This document shows positions 23,402 through 34,726 of a stretch of 64,000 bases of DNA, one piece after another; within the stretch, counting starts at the first letter, position 1, and each line of letters opens with the position of its first letter. A program made the translations under genes and the position numbers. The notes beneath the pieces are model-generated. The model saw only the letters and a program-made list of their open reading frames with translations. It did not search any database and was not told the origin of the DNA. The stretch is from Acidimicrobiales bacterium (GTDB taxonomy: Bacteria; Actinomycetota; Acidimicrobiia; Acidimicrobiales; Aldehydirespiratoraceae): NCBI GenBank assembly GCA_029263215.1, contig JAJCXY010000047.1:1-64000 (forward strand). Reading direction: 5' to 3'.

Positions 23402-24511
23402 ATGGAGACGCCGAGCCTCACCGTGGTAGTCCTCGCCGCCGGCGACGGCGTCAGGATGCAGTCGAGTCGTCCCAAGCCTCTTCATCGTCTGTGCGGCCGG
23501 CCCATGATCAGCTATGTGCTCGAGGCGGTCGAATCGGTGAATGCACGACGGGTGGTCGCGGTGGTCGGCCGGGGCGCCAAACGCATGACTCGAGAACTAG
23601 CCGACTCCAAACCGGTCACCGACGTGGTCGAGCAGGCGGTCCGGCGCGGCACCGGCGACGCCGTCCTCGCCGGACTCACCGCGCTCGACGACGACATCCA
23701 CTCCGATGCCGACGACGACATCATCATCGTGCCCGCTGATGTCCCGCTCCTGCGCCCCGAGACCCTTCACCGGCTGATCTCGTCTCATCGCTCCTCGGGC
23801 GCCGCGGCCACGGTGCTCACCACCCACGTCGAGCATCCAGATGAGGCGGGCCAGAAGATGCGTGTCGTTCGCGGCGGCCGCGACGATTCGGTCACGGGAG
23901 TCATCGAATCGATCGACCTGGTGGGCAACGAACACGAGGTCACCGAACTCGCCAGCAATATCTGGTGTGTTCGTCGCTCCCTCCTTGCTCCCGCCCTGCG
24001 CCGGGTCCGGCCCGGGCACGCCGCGGGCGAGGTGCATCTGGCCGGGATCATCGAGGTCCTCACCGGCACAGGGCATCGCGTGGAGGTTTGTGCGGCAACC
24101 GATGCCGGCGAGGTGGCCGGCATCAACGACCGAATCGAGCTGGCCGCAGCCGAGGCCGAGCTCCGGCACCGCACCAATCTGGCTTGGCTGGCGCGCGGCG
24201 TCACCATGCTCGATCCCGATCGCACCTATATCGATTCCACCGTCGAACTCGCCCCCGACGTCACCCTTTACCCAGGCACGATCCTGCAGGGCGACACGGT
24301 GATCGGGGAGGGCTGCGAGATCGGTCCCGACTCACGAATCACCGATTGCCGGGTCGGCCCCGGCACTCGGATCGAGAAGACCATGGCGGAGGGTGCCACC
24401 ATCGGCCCCGACAGCCACGTCGGCCCGTTCGCGGTGCTCACTTCGGGCACAGAGCTGGCCGCCGCAACCATCACCGGACCGTTCTATGCTTCGGCACCGG
24501 ACGGCCATTGA
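23402..24511 (+). CDS. glmU: GlmU, uridyltransferase domain with truncated acetyltransferase domain
   Basis: A 369-residue protein. Residues 1-230 are the GlcNAc-1-phosphate uridyltransferase domain (VVLAAGDGVRMQSSRPKPLH, VEQAVRRGTGDAVLAGL, VPADVPLL, SNIWCVRRSLL, INDRIELAAAE). A left-handed beta-helix follows (about 250-365), but the chain stops at GPFAVLTSGTELAAATITG, level with the catalytic Arg333 region of E. coli GlmU (full length about 456). The Lys351, His363, Tyr366 and Lys392 acetyltransferase residues cannot be present, and the next gene starts 18 bases later with no frameshift remnant. GAACGGAGG precedes the ATG. Confidence 0.88.
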   Translation: METPSLTVVVLAAGDGVRMQSSRPKPLHRLCGRPMISYVLEAVESVNARRVVAVVGRGAKRMTRELADSKPVTDVVEQAVRRGTGDAVLAGLTALDDDIHSDADDDIIIVPADVPLLRPETLHRLISSHRSSGAAATVLTTHVEHPDEAGQKMRVVRGGRDDSVTGVIESIDLVGNEHEVTELASNIWCVRRSLLAPALRRVRPGHAAGEVHLAGIIEVLTGTGHRVEVCAATDAGEVAGINDRIELAAAEAELRHRTNLAWLARGVTMLDPDRTYIDSTVELAPDVTLYPGTILQGDTVIGEGCEIGPDSRITDCRVGPGTRIEKTMAEGATIGPDSHVGPFAVLTSGTELAAATITGPFYASAPDGH

Positions 24512-24528
24512 CGCTCACCGGGAAACCC

Positions 24529-25509
24529 ATGCAACTCCTCAACCAGAAGAAGCTTCACGTCGTGGCGGGGAGGGCCACCCAGGAACTCGCCCGCGACATC
24601 TGTCACGAGCTGAGTGTGCCCCTGGGGTCACCTAACATCGCAGAGTTCGCCAACGGCGAGATTCATGTGAAGTACGGCGAGTCGATTCGCGGCGCCGATG
24701 TGTTCATCGTGCAGACTCATGCCGCCTGGGAGGGCCGGTCGATCAACGATGCGATCATGGAGCATCTGATCATGGTCGATGCCGCCAAGCGGGCTTCGGC
24801 GAAGCGCATCACCGTTGTGGCTCCCTTCTACGGCTACAGCCGCCAGGACCGCAAGGCTTCGGGCCGTGAGCCGATCACGGCTCGACTCATCGCTGATCTG
24901 TTCTTGAGCGCGGGAGCTGACCGCTTGGTGTCGGTCGACCTGCACTCCGGCCAGATCCAGGGCTTCTTCGACGGGCCGGTCGATCACCTCACGGCGATGC
25001 CCGTGCTCGTCGACTGGCTCTCAGACCTCCAAGACGACCTGGTGATCGTGTCGCCCGACGCGGGCCGGATGAAGGTGGCCGAGCGCTACACCAACCTGCT
25101 CGGTGCCGACCTCGCCTACGTGCACAAGCGGCGATCCAGCACCGAGAAGAACGTGGTGGAGGCCAAGGAGATCATCGGTCACGTCGAGGGGCGCACATGT
25201 GTCGTGATCGACGACATGATCGACACCGGCGGAACGATCGTGGCGGCCGCTGAGCTCCTGCACGAATACAAGGCGGCGCGGATCATCATCGCCACCACCC
25301 ATGGAGTGTTCTCCGGACCTGCCATCGATCGTCTCAAGAACGCTCCGGTGGAGACCATTCTCATCACCGACACCCTTCCCCAGCCGAGCGAGAAGCAGGC
25401 CGACAAGATCACCGTGCTCTCGGTGGCGCCGATCATCGCCCGCGCCATATCCGCGGTGTTCGAGGACACCTCGGTCAGCGAGATTTTCCACGGAAATCAC
25501 CTGGCCTGA
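24529..25509 (+). CDS. prs: Ribose-phosphate pyrophosphokinase
   Basis: A 326-residue PRPP synthase making phosphoribosyl pyrophosphate from ribose 5-phosphate and ATP. Motifs: FANGEIHVKYGESIRGADV, the flexible-loop region YGYSRQDRKASGREPITA, VDLHSGQIQGFF, the KRRSS segment and the PRPP loop VVIDDMIDTGGTI. The ATG at 24529 is chosen over a TTG that overlaps the glmU stop. The glmU-prs-rplY-pth order is conserved with mycobacteria. Confidence 0.95.
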   Translation: MQLLNQKKLHVVAGRATQELARDICHELSVPLGSPNIAEFANGEIHVKYGESIRGADVFIVQTHAAWEGRSINDAIMEHLIMVDAAKRASAKRITVVAPFYGYSRQDRKASGREPITARLIADLFLSAGADRLVSVDLHSGQIQGFFDGPVDHLTAMPVLVDWLSDLQDDLVIVSPDAGRMKVAERYTNLLGADLAYVHKRRSSTEKNVVEAKEIIGHVEGRTCVVIDDMIDTGGTIVAAAELLHEYKAARIIIATTHGVFSGPAIDRLKNAPVETILITDTLPQPSEKQADKITVLSVAPIIARAISAVFEDTSVSEIFHGNHLA

Positions 25510-25627
25510 TCGCTCGGTCCATGAGCGCGGATGCGAGTGGGGAACAGCCCTCTCGGCGCTAGCCTGATCCGTCGGCTCACTCCCGAGCCATCGTCCTTGT
25601 CGTGCCCGTTTCAGGAGCCGAAATCCC

Positions 25628-26308
25628 ATGTCAGAACTGCTACTGAGCGCCGAAACCGGCCGCAAAGAAGGCACCCGCCCATCTCGACGCCTGCGTCGTG
25701 AGGGCAAGGTCCCGGCCGTCGTCTACGGCCTCGAGTCCGATCCTGTAGCGGTGTCGGTCGAGTGGATGCAGCTTCGCCAGGCTCTCACCACCGATGCCGG
25801 CCTCAACGCCCTCATCACGCTCAACATCAACGGTGAAGAGCACCTCTCTGTCATCAAGGACCTCCAGCGCCACCCTGTACGGCGTGATGTGATCCACATC
25901 GACTTCCTGAGGGTGCGCGCCGATCAGGAGATCGAAGTCGAGGTGCCCATCACCCTCGTGGGTGAGGCACTCGAGGTCACCCGCGCCGATGGCATGGTCG
26001 ACCAGACGATCTACAACCTCACCATCTTGGTGAAGCCCACCGACGTGCCCGACGGCATCGAGGTCGATGTCTCCGACCTAGAGCTCGGTGGATCCATCAA
26101 GGTGTCCGACCTCGCCCTGCCTGCGGGAGTCGCAACGACGCTCGATCCCGAAGAGGTTGTGGCATCCGCCCTCATCACCCGTTCCACTCTCGAAGCGATC
26201 GCTGCGGCTGAGGCCTCAGAAGCGCTCGAGGATGAGGAGCTCGGCGAGGGCGAACCCGCCGCCGGTGATGCCGACGCCGATGGCGGCGACGGCGACAGCG
26301 ACGACTGA
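25628..26308 (+). CDS. rplY: 50S ribosomal protein bL25, long (Ctc) form
   Basis: A 226-residue bL25: an N-terminal 5S rRNA-binding domain (KEGTRPSRRLRREGKVPAVV) and the C-terminal Ctc domain (about 95-190, VPITLVGEALEV), ending in an acidic Asp/Glu/Ala/Gly tail. CAGGAG lies about 10 bases before the ATG. In bacteria Ctc is also linked to stress. TAGCCT at 25560-25565 is a possible -10 box with a 50-60 base leader. Confidence 0.93.
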   Translation: MSELLLSAETGRKEGTRPSRRLRREGKVPAVVYGLESDPVAVSVEWMQLRQALTTDAGLNALITLNINGEEHLSVIKDLQRHPVRRDVIHIDFLRVRADQEIEVEVPITLVGEALEVTRADGMVDQTIYNLTILVKPTDVPDGIEVDVSDLELGGSIKVSDLALPAGVATTLDPEEVVASALITRSTLEAIAAAEASEALEDEELGEGEPAAGDADADGGDGDSDD

Positions 26309-26328
26309 TCGATCGGGCCGGCCCGGCG

Positions 26329-26943
26329 ATGGTTCGGCGATCACGCAACGAACGAACGGGCACCCCCGCGCGCCTGCTGGTGGTCGGGTTGGGCAACCCG
26401 GGCGAGCAGTACGCGCAAACGCGCCACAACGCCGGCGTCTGGGTGGTCGACGAGCTGGTTCGTCGCCATGGCGGTCGGCTCCGCCGCGGTCGGCGAGACC
26501 ATGCGGTGAGCGATGAGCTGAGGGTTGGGCCGCACCGCTTGGCGGTGGCAGTGCCCACCACCTACATGAACGAATCTGGTCGAGCTGTGGTCCCCCTCGT
26601 TCGCCGCTACGGCATCGACGACCTGAGCCGACTGGTGGTGGTCCACGACGAACTCGACCTGCCAGTGGGGCGGCTCAAGGTGAAGCTCGGTGGAGGGATG
26701 GCCGGCAACAACGGTCTGAAATCGATCCGCTCGCATCTCCGCGCCGACGAATTCGCTCGTATCCGGATCGGTGTGGGTAAGCCCGAGTCCGGCACCATGA
26801 AGGGACGCGACTATGTGTTGCGCCGTCCCGCTCGGGCCGAGCGACCGGAGCTCGAGCGGGTGGTGGCTGAAGCAGCCGACGCGATCGAGTACCTGCTCGA
26901 GGGCGATATCGAAGGTGCCATGAACCGGTTCAACAGTGCCTGA
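26329..26943 (+). CDS. pth: Peptidyl-tRNA hydrolase
   Basis: A 204-residue Pth, which frees tRNA from dropped-off peptidyl-tRNA. Key motifs: GLGNPGEQYAQTRHNAG with the catalytic His, PTTYMNESGRAV (Asn), VVHDELDLPVGRLKVKLGGG (Asp) and GGMAGNNGLKSI. The first 15 residues (RRSRNERTGTPAR) extend beyond the fold core, so an internal start is possible. The 3' end overlaps the mfd start by eight bases. Confidence 0.94.
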   Translation: MVRRSRNERTGTPARLLVVGLGNPGEQYAQTRHNAGVWVVDELVRRHGGRLRRGRRDHAVSDELRVGPHRLAVAVPTTYMNESGRAVVPLVRRYGIDDLSRLVVVHDELDLPVGRLKVKLGGGMAGNNGLKSIRSHLRADEFARIRIGVGKPESGTMKGRDYVLRRPARAERPELERVVAEAADAIEYLLEGDIEGAMNRFNSA

Positions 26944-29900
26944 GGCTCCCCTCGCAGCGATCTTGCCACTAGTAGCGGAAGAGCCGGCCGTCATGGCCGC
27001 GCTCGGACGCCGCGACGCGGTGCTGGCCGTGCCCGACGCGGCGCGAGCGCTGGTGCTCGCGGGGGTGGCCCACGGTGCCCAACGGCGGCCTGTGCTCGTT
27101 GCCACCGCCACCCAGCACGAGGCCGACCGACTCGCCTCAGATGCCGCTGCTCTCCTCGGCGAAGATGAGGTCCTGCTGTTCCCGGCGTGGGAGACCCTGC
27201 CGTTCGAACGCGTCAGTCCCGCGGTGGAGACAATGGGCAACCGGCTCCGGGCCCTGCACCGACTCCGCTCACCGCAGACCGCGCCGGCCCTGCTCATCGT
27301 GCCTGCCCGCGCTCTCATTCAGCGTCTCGATCCCGATGCGGTGATCGACCCGGTGATCGTCGGCCAGGGCGACGTGCTCGACCCCGTCGAACTGGTCGAA
27401 GAGTTGGTGTTGTTGGGTTATCGCCGTGAGGCTCAGGTCGAGCATCGCGGTGAGATCGCGGTGAGAGGCTCGATTGTCGATGTGTTCCCCAGCACCGCCG
27501 ATGCGCCCATTCGCATTGATCTCTGGGGCGATGAGATCGAGCGTCTCACGGAGTTTTCGGTGGCCGATCAGAGGTCGACGGTATCGATCACCGAGGTCGA
27601 GATATTTCCCTGCCGTGAGCTGAGGCCTACCGATCACAGCCGTTCGCGGGCCGAGGAGTTGTTGGTCGAGGAGCCGTGGGGACGCGAGCAATGGGACCGG
27701 GTTGCCGATGGCCACCTGTTCGACGGCATGGAATCGTGGTTGCCGTGGCTGGTGACCGAAGAGGTGATGATCACCGATCTCATCGCGGCCGATGGGCTCA
27801 TCGTGTTGGTCGAGCCGCGACGCATCCGCGATCGGGCCATTGAGATTCTTGCCGAAGAGGCCGACCTGGCCGGCTCACTGTCGCTCACCTGGGACGTAGA
27901 CGCCGACGACGTCCACCGCCTCCATCTCCCGTTCGACCGTCTCCTGGCCAAGGCCGATGCCCCCTCCTGGTCAATGCTCGCCACTCCCGACGGGCCCGAT
28001 ACGCCGGCGGTTGCGGCATCAGGATGGGAGCCGGTGGTGGGCGACATCGGACCCACCGTCAACCAGGTCCGTTCGATGCTCGGCGAGGGATATCGCGTCG
28101 TGGTCGCGGCCGATGGCGAGGCCAGCGGTCGCCGCTTGGCCACCATGCTCTCCGAACACGGCGTGGCCCTCGACCTGGTCGACGCGGTTGATGCGTCCGG
28201 TTCGGGTGGAGCGGTGATCACCGTTCCGATGGAGAAGGGGGCAATCCTGCCCACCTTGAAGCTCGCGGTTCTGGCCGAGTCTGACCTCACCGGTCGGCGC
28301 CGCACCCACCGGCGGGCCCGCACCCGGCGGCGTGACACGCAGCGCTTCTTCGAAGACCTGAGCGAGGGTTCGTTCGTGGTGCACCACCAGCACGGGGTGG
28401 CGCGGTTCGGCGGCATGGTCACCCGCGCCATCGGCGGCAACGAGCGCGACTATTTGCTGCTCGAATATCGCGGCGGCGACAAGCTCTACGTGCCATCCGA
28501 CCAGATCGAGTCGATACGGCACTACACCGGAGGCGATACCCCCAGCCTGTCGAAGATGGGTGGCTCCGACTGGCAGACCGCCAAGGCCCGCGTGCGATCC
28601 GCCGTTCAAGAAATCGCACAGGAACTCGTGGTGCTCTACCAGAAGCGGGTCACGTCCGCGGGTCACCGGTTCGGCGACGACACCCCGTGGCAGCGCGAGT
28701 TCGAGTCGAGCTTCCCCTTCCAGGAAACACCCGATCAACTCCACGCCGTGATCGACGTGAAGGGCGACATGGAACTCGCCGCCCCCATGGACCGGCTGGT
28801 GGTCGGCGATGTGGGTTTTGGCAAGACCGAGGTGGCTTTGAGGGCGGCGTTCAAGGCGATCGAGGGCGGCAAGCAGGTGGCGGTTCTGGTACCCACCACC
28901 CTGCTGGCCCAGCAGCACCACACCACATTCAGTGAGCGGATGGCGCCCTACCCGGTGAGGGTCGAGGTGCTCAGTCGTTTTCTCACCAATGCCCAGGCTC
29001 GCAAGGTGGTGGAGGGGGTGAAGAGCGGAGAGGTTGATCTTGTGATCGGCACCCACCGTCTGCTTTCATCCGACATCGAGTTCAAGGACCTGGGCCTGCT
29101 GGTGGTCGACGAAGAGCAGCGGTTCGGTGTTTCGCACAAGGAGAAGATCAAGGAGCTTCGTACCGACGTCGACGTCCTCACCCTCACCGCCACTCCGATC
29201 CCTCGGACGATGGAGATGAGTCTCACCGGCATTCGCGATATGTCGCTGATCAACACACCGCCAGCGGACCGTCAGCCGATCCTCACCTATGTGGGTGAGT
29301 ACGAGGACCGTGCCGTGTCGGAGGCGATCCGACGCGAACTGCTACGTGAGGGCCAGGTGTTCTTCGTTCACAACCGGGTCATGGACATCGATCACGTGGC
29401 CGCCCATCTCGGTGAACTCGTTCCCGAAGCCAGGATCGCGGTTGCTCACGGCCAGATGGATGAAGGAACCCTGGAGAGGGTGGTGGTCGACTTCTGGGAG
29501 GGCATGTACGACGTGCTGGTCTGCACCACCATCATTGAGTCGGGCATCGACATGCCCACCGTCAACACCCTCGTTGTCGACCGGGCGGAGTTGCTCGGAC
29601 TGGGTCAGCTTCATCAGCTGCGAGGACGAGTGGGACGCGCCGGACAAAGGGCCTACGCCTACCTCTTTCACCCAACCGATCGGGTGCTCAGTGAAGAGGC
29701 CTACGAGCGGCTCAAGACCATCGGTGAGGCCACCGAACTCGGGTCCGGCTTTCGGATCGCGATGCGAGACCTCGAGATTCGAGGAGCAGGCAACCTCTTG
29801 GGCACCGGACAATCGGGCCACATAGCCGCCGTCGGTTACGACCTCTACTGCCAGATGGTCACCGAGGCGGTGGCCGAGCTGAAAGGCGAGACGGTGGCTG

Positions 29901-30445
29901 ATCCGGTCGAGATCGCCATCGAGGTGCCCGGAGATGCTCACCTGCCCGACGACTATGTGCTCAAGGAGACCAACCGTCTCGAGGCCTACCGGCGCCTGGC
30001 GTCGATCGAATCGATCGAGGCGCTCGACGATGTGCGGGCCGAATGGCTCGACCGGTTCGGTCCCATCCCGCCTGCGGCTGAGGCCCTGCTCCATGTCGGA
30101 CGGCTTCGCGTCGAGTGCGTGCGAACCGGAGTGAGGGAGATCACCGTCACCAAGGGCCCGGGATTCGGCGGGCCCGATCATCAGGCGAAGCTCAGCCCGG
30201 TCACGCTCCTCGACAGTCGTCAGGTGCGCCTCGATCGCCTTTACTCGGGTAGGGGTGCCGGCAACGCCGCGATCTACAAGGAGATGGTCAACGAGCTGCA
30301 TCTGCCCCTTCGCAAGAAGGACGGGCCGGTCGTCGATCAGCTCGCAGCGATCATGGCCGACCTGATTCCCGACCTCGAGATTCCCGCCGAAGTGGTGCCC
30401 GGTTCCGCCATGGGCGATCAGGCCGATAACCTGACCGACTCGTGA
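26936..30445 (+). CDS. mfd: Transcription-repair coupling factor Mfd
   Basis: A 1169-residue Mfd. From the N-terminus: UvrB-like domains ([14 protein letters not shown]), a CarD-like RNA-polymerase-interaction domain (about 470-560, [31 protein letters not shown]), a RecG-like helicase with Walker [18 protein letters not shown] and [13 protein letters not shown], and the C-terminal TRCF domain. It removes stalled RNA polymerase and recruits nucleotide excision repair. GTG start inside pth; the stop overlaps the next GTG. Confidence 0.97.
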   Translation: MPEAPLAAILPLVAEEPAVMAALGRRDAVLAVPDAARALVLAGVAHGAQRRPVLVATATQHEADRLASDAAALLGEDEVLLFPAWETLPFERVSPAVETMGNRLRALHRLRSPQTAPALLIVPARALIQRLDPDAVIDPVIVGQGDVLDPVELVEELVLLGYRREAQVEHRGEIAVRGSIVDVFPSTADAPIRIDLWGDEIERLTEFSVADQRSTVSITEVEIFPCRELRPTDHSRSRAEELLVEEPWGREQWDRVADGHLFDGMESWLPWLVTEEVMITDLIAADGLIVLVEPRRIRDRAIEILAEEADLAGSLSLTWDVDADDVHRLHLPFDRLLAKADAPSWSMLATPDGPDTPAVAASGWEPVVGDIGPTVNQVRSMLGEGYRVVVAADGEASGRRLATMLSEHGVALDLVDAVDASGSGGAVITVPMEKGAILPTLKLAVLAESDLTGRRRTHRRARTRRRDTQRFFEDLSEGSFVVHHQHGVARFGGMVTRAIGGNERDYLLLEYRGGDKLYVPSDQIESIRHYTGGDTPSLSKMGGSDWQTAKARVRSAVQEIAQELVVLYQKRVTSAGHRFGDDTPWQREFESSFPFQETPDQLHAVIDVKGDMELAAPMDRLVVGDVGFGKTEVALRAAFKAIEGGKQVAVLVPTTLLAQQHHTTFSERMAPYPVRVEVLSRFLTNAQARKVVEGVKSGEVDLVIGTHRLLSSDIEFKDLGLLVVDEEQRFGVSHKEKIKELRTDVDVLTLTATPIPRTMEMSLTGIRDMSLINTPPADRQPILTYVGEYEDRAVSEAIRRELLREGQVFFVHNRVMDIDHVAAHLGELVPEARIAVAHGQMDEGTLERVVVDFWEGMYDVLVCTTIIESGIDMPTVNTLVVDRAELLGLGQLHQLRGRVGRAGQRAYAYLFHPTDRVLSEEAYERLKTIGEATELGSGFRIAMRDLEIRGAGNLLGTGQSGHIAAVGYDLYCQMVTEAVAELKGETVADPVEIAIEVPGDAHLPDDYVLKETNRLEAYRRLASIESIEALDDVRAEWLDRFGPIPPAAEALLHVGRLRVECVRTGVREITVTKGPGFGGPDHQAKLSPVTLLDSRQVRLDRLYSGRGAGNAAIYKEMVNELHLPLRKKDGPVVDQLAAIMADLIPDLEIPAEVVPGSAMGDQADNLTDS

Positions 30446-31401
30446 ACGACGTTTCCTCCTCCCCCGGCCGAACCTTCAATTGGCGACACATCGTCGGCCT
30501 ACTGGCGTTCTTCGCCGTTGTGGCTGGCGGGGTGTACGTCGTGGCCTCCGAGCAGGGGGGCGACGCGGTGATCGCCAGCGTCGGAAGCGTGGAACTCACC
30601 GAAGACGAACTGTTCGCCATTGTCGAATCCAACGATCCGTTGGTCGACAATGAAAGTTTCGATCTCATCGCCGCGAGTGAGGTCCTGTCCAACTGGATGA
30701 TCGTGGAGGCGGTTGTTCAAGAACTGGACGACCTCGGCGCCCCGCTGACCGACGACACTGTCGCGGAGGCGGAGGCCTCCTTGATCGAGCGTGGCATCGA
30801 TGTCGCCACCGCACCGGGCGCTTTCACCCTCCGGTCTGAATCTGTGGTCAGAGGCCTTCGTCTCTATGCCGAAGCCGGCGCCACTTTCGAGATCGTGGCA
30901 CCGGAGTTTCTGTGTGCGAGTCATGTCCTGGTGGAGACCGAGGAGGAAGCTCTCGCCGCGCTATTGCGTGCAGAGGCGGGTGAGGAGTTCGCCGCACTCG
31001 CGATCGAGTTGTCAATCGATCCGTCAGCGTTGAGCAGCGGCGGCAACCTCGGGTGCAATCCCAGTGAACTCTTCGTGCCCGAGTTCACCGCAGGCGCTCG
31101 CTCCGTCGACGGCTCTGGTCTTGTCGGCCCGGTCCGCACCGACTTCGGCTTCCACATCATCGATGTGCGTTCGATCGGCCCCCTCACCACCGAGACCCAC
31201 CCGGAGATGTCGGAGGCCGTCATCGCCACTGCGGTTGAAAGTGCCGAGGGCGAAGCCCGCACCGAGGCAGTGGGCGAGGTGTTCAATCAGGTCGTGTTCG
31301 ATGCTCAGGTACGAATCGCCGTCGATGGGTTCCTCGATCCGCGCTACGGAATGTGGGATCCCACCACCGGAATCGTTGCTCCCGACGGCGTCACCGGCTG
31401 A
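30442..31401 (+). CDS. Membrane-anchored parvulin-type peptidyl-prolyl isomerase (PpiC/SurA-like)
   Basis: A 319-residue protein with one N-terminal membrane anchor (HIVGLLAFFAVVAGGVYVVA), a SurA-N-like helical region and a PpiC rotamase domain (about 150-240: CASHVLVETEEEALAALLRA, LSIDPSALSSGGNLGC, FGFHIIDV). It should fold exported proteins outside the membrane. The GTG overlaps the mfd stop (GTGA). The mfd-ppi-mazG-eno order keeps a pattern known from actinobacteria. Confidence 0.85.
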   Translation: MNDVSSSPGRTFNWRHIVGLLAFFAVVAGGVYVVASEQGGDAVIASVGSVELTEDELFAIVESNDPLVDNESFDLIAASEVLSNWMIVEAVVQELDDLGAPLTDDTVAEAEASLIERGIDVATAPGAFTLRSESVVRGLRLYAEAGATFEIVAPEFLCASHVLVETEEEALAALLRAEAGEEFAALAIELSIDPSALSSGGNLGCNPSELFVPEFTAGARSVDGSGLVGPVRTDFGFHIIDVRSIGPLTTETHPEMSEAVIATAVESAEGEARTEAVGEVFNQVVFDAQVRIAVDGFLDPRYGMWDPTTGIVAPDGVTG

Positions 31402-31409
31402 TCGACTCG

Positions 31410-32849
31410 ATGGTCGGGCGAATCACGATCGTCGGGCTGGGTCCGGCCGGATCCGAACTCGTCACTCCCCAGACCCTCGACGCCATACGGCACTCGTCTC
31501 GGCACTTCCTGCGCACTCGTCGTCATCCCGCCGCTGAGGTTGTGCCCGGCGGTGTCTCCTTCGATTCTGTATACGACAGGGCCGAGAACTTCGCCGATGT
31601 GTATCTGGAGATTGCCGAGACGTTGATCGGCGAGGCAGCCAACGAAGACCTGCTCTACGCCGTGCCCGGGTCGCCTCTGGTGCTGGAGCGGACGGTGGAG
31701 TTGCTGCGCCAGGCCGCAGCCTTGCTTCGCGTGGAGATCGAACTCCTGCCGGCGATGTCGTTTCTCGATGTGGCGTGGGCGACGCTCGAAGTGGATCCGG
31801 TGGAGGCTGGTGTTCGGCTCGTCGATGGTCATGGCTTCGCCACCGCGGCTGCCGGGCAGACCGGGCCGCTCCTGGTTGCCCACTGCCACGCGTCGCATGT
31901 GCTCAGCGACATCAAGCTCGCGGTCGACGAGCCGCCCCCCTCGGTTCTGGTCCTGCAGCGCCTGGGTCTGCCCGACGAGGCGGTGTTCGAGGTGGATTGG
32001 GCCGACCTCGATCGTGAAGTCGAGGCAGATCACCTCACATCGATCTACATCCCCGAGATGGCCGAGCCGGTGGCGGCGGAGTTTGCTCGATTCGATGAGC
32101 TGGTGAGGGTGCTTCGAGAACGGTGTCCCTGGGATCGCGACCAGACTCACTCTTCGCTGAGACGCCACCTCCTCGAAGAGACCCATGAAGCGCTCGAAGC
32201 GCTCGATGCCCGCGCCGGTATCGAGGATTCCGAGGTCCACGATCTCCTCGATGATCACCTCGCCGAGGAATTGGGCGATCTGCTCTATCAGATCTTCTTT
32301 CATGCCCGGGTCGGGGCCGAACGCGGCGCATTTACGGTGGCCGATGTGGTGAGGGGAATCCATGACAAGCTGGTGCTGCGTCATCCCCACGTGTTCGGTG
32401 ATGTCGAGGCTGACGACAGTTCGACGGTGTTGCGCAACTGGGAGCAGATCAAGGCCGAGGAGAAGGGTCGCGACTCGGCCATGGATGGCATCCCGCCGGC
32501 ACTTCCCGGCCTGATGCTGGCCATGAAGGTTCAGACGAGGGCGGCGTCGGCCGGGTTCGACTGGACTGGTGGTCCAGAGGTCGCGTTTCGAGATGTGGAA
32601 GACGAACTGGCGGAGGTTCGCGCCGATCCGTCTGAGCACGAGGTGGGTGATCTCTTGTTCGCGGCGGTGCAGGTGGCCCGGCGACTCGATCATGATCCAG
32701 AGGCGGCTCTGAGGGCTGCGGCCCAACGTTTTGCTCGCCGTTTCGGGGTTGTCGAGCAGCTGGCGGCTGAAGCCGGTGTCGACCTCACCGCCCTCGACGA
32801 GGCCGAGCTCACGGCGCTCTGGCAGACCGCCAAGTCTCAAGCTCACTGA
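31410..32849 (+). CDS. mazG: Nucleoside triphosphate pyrophosphohydrolase MazG with N-terminal SAM-methylase-like domain
   Basis: A 479-residue YabN-type fusion. Residues 1-220 have the tetrapyrrole-methylase fold (RITIVGLGPAGSELVTPQT, AVPGSPLVLERTV); residues about 235-479 are MazG, with the first EExxE motif in LLEETHEALEAL and the later AEELGDLLYQIFF and EHEVGDLLFAAV helices (tandem MazG). MazG removes house-cleaning or signalling NTPs, including ppGpp precursors. The role of the methylase-like part is not known. Confidence 0.93.
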   Translation: MVGRITIVGLGPAGSELVTPQTLDAIRHSSRHFLRTRRHPAAEVVPGGVSFDSVYDRAENFADVYLEIAETLIGEAANEDLLYAVPGSPLVLERTVELLRQAAALLRVEIELLPAMSFLDVAWATLEVDPVEAGVRLVDGHGFATAAAGQTGPLLVAHCHASHVLSDIKLAVDEPPPSVLVLQRLGLPDEAVFEVDWADLDREVEADHLTSIYIPEMAEPVAAEFARFDELVRVLRERCPWDRDQTHSSLRRHLLEETHEALEALDARAGIEDSEVHDLLDDHLAEELGDLLYQIFFHARVGAERGAFTVADVVRGIHDKLVLRHPHVFGDVEADDSSTVLRNWEQIKAEEKGRDSAMDGIPPALPGLMLAMKVQTRAASAGFDWTGGPEVAFRDVEDELAEVRADPSEHEVGDLLFAAVQVARRLDHDPEAALRAAAQRFARRFGVVEQLAAEAGVDLTALDEAELTALWQTAKSQAH

Positions 32850-32904
32850 TCGAAATTTGGGTACAAGGGGGGCAAGAATTCACCCCTAGCGACCCAAATT
32901 TCGA
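32850..32904. repeat. Perfect 13-bp-arm palindrome directly after mazG
   Basis: TCGAAATTTGGGT (32850-32862) and ACCCAAATTTCGA (32892-32904) are exact inverted repeats starting on the base after the mazG stop. Inside them AGGGG and CCCCT can pair, with GAATTC near the tip. The AT-rich arms stand out from the local high-GC sequence. The remaining bases to 33044 (eno leader) hold a TAACCT box and no gene. It may be a terminator, a REP-like element or a MITE scar. Confidence 0.7.
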
Positions 32905-32996
32905 GAGAGGTGCGCGCGGATCGCGCGGGTTCCCTCACTCTTCGCGCGAGGAGAGTTAACCTTGCGGCGAAGCCATGCCAACAGTCACGTTTGTGA

Positions 32997-34322
<1,326 letters not shown>

Positions 34323-34324
34323 CC

Positions 34325-34726
34325 ATGTCGAAGGCTCCCCCTCGTTCCTCGGCCAAGCGACCCTCTCCCAAGGGGAGGGCCAACAAGGCCCGCCCCGGCG
34401 CACGTGGTCGCGCGTCGAACGTGCCGCGGCGTTTCCGGTCGGGACACATCGTGCGGACCGGTCTGATCGCGGCGACGATTGCGGCTGGGGCCGGTCTGGC
34501 CGCGATCCCCGTCGGCGATTGGTTCGAGCAGCAGTCAGAGCTCGATGATGCTCGCAGCCGTCAGGCCGAGTTGCAGGCCGAGATCGATGGGATCCAGCTG
34601 GAAATCGAGTCGATCACCGGTGAGTCGGGCATCGAGGAACGGAGCCTCTGCTTTGGTCCATACGTGGCCCCTGGAGTGGAGACCTACTCGATTCCCGGAG
34701 TGAGAGGCTGCCTCGGCCAACCATGA
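34325..34726 (+). CDS. FtsB/DivIC-like septum formation initiator
   Basis: A 133-residue bitopic protein: a basic 43-residue cytoplasmic start (Lys/Arg/Pro-rich), a transmembrane helix (about 44-64, RTGLIAATIAAGAGLAAIPV), a short coiled coil (QSELDDARSRQAELQAEIDG) and a small C-terminal domain with two cysteines. Position directly after eno matches the actinobacterial DivIC/FtsB gene (mycobacterial Rv1024). It is expected to sit in the FtsLBQ division complex. The stop overlaps the ABC ATPase start. Confidence 0.8.
   Translation: MSKAPPRSSAKRPSPKGRANKARPGARGRASNVPRRFRSGHIVRTGLIAATIAAGAGLAAIPVGDWFEQQSELDDARSRQAELQAEIDGIQLEIESITGESGIEERSLCFGPYVAPGVETYSIPGVRGCLGQP

Noticed and set aside
22087-23475. 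Long minus-strand open frame across the membrane protein and tRNA-Gln
   Set aside because: It runs through the tRNA and antisense to two recognisable genes; no domain is seen.
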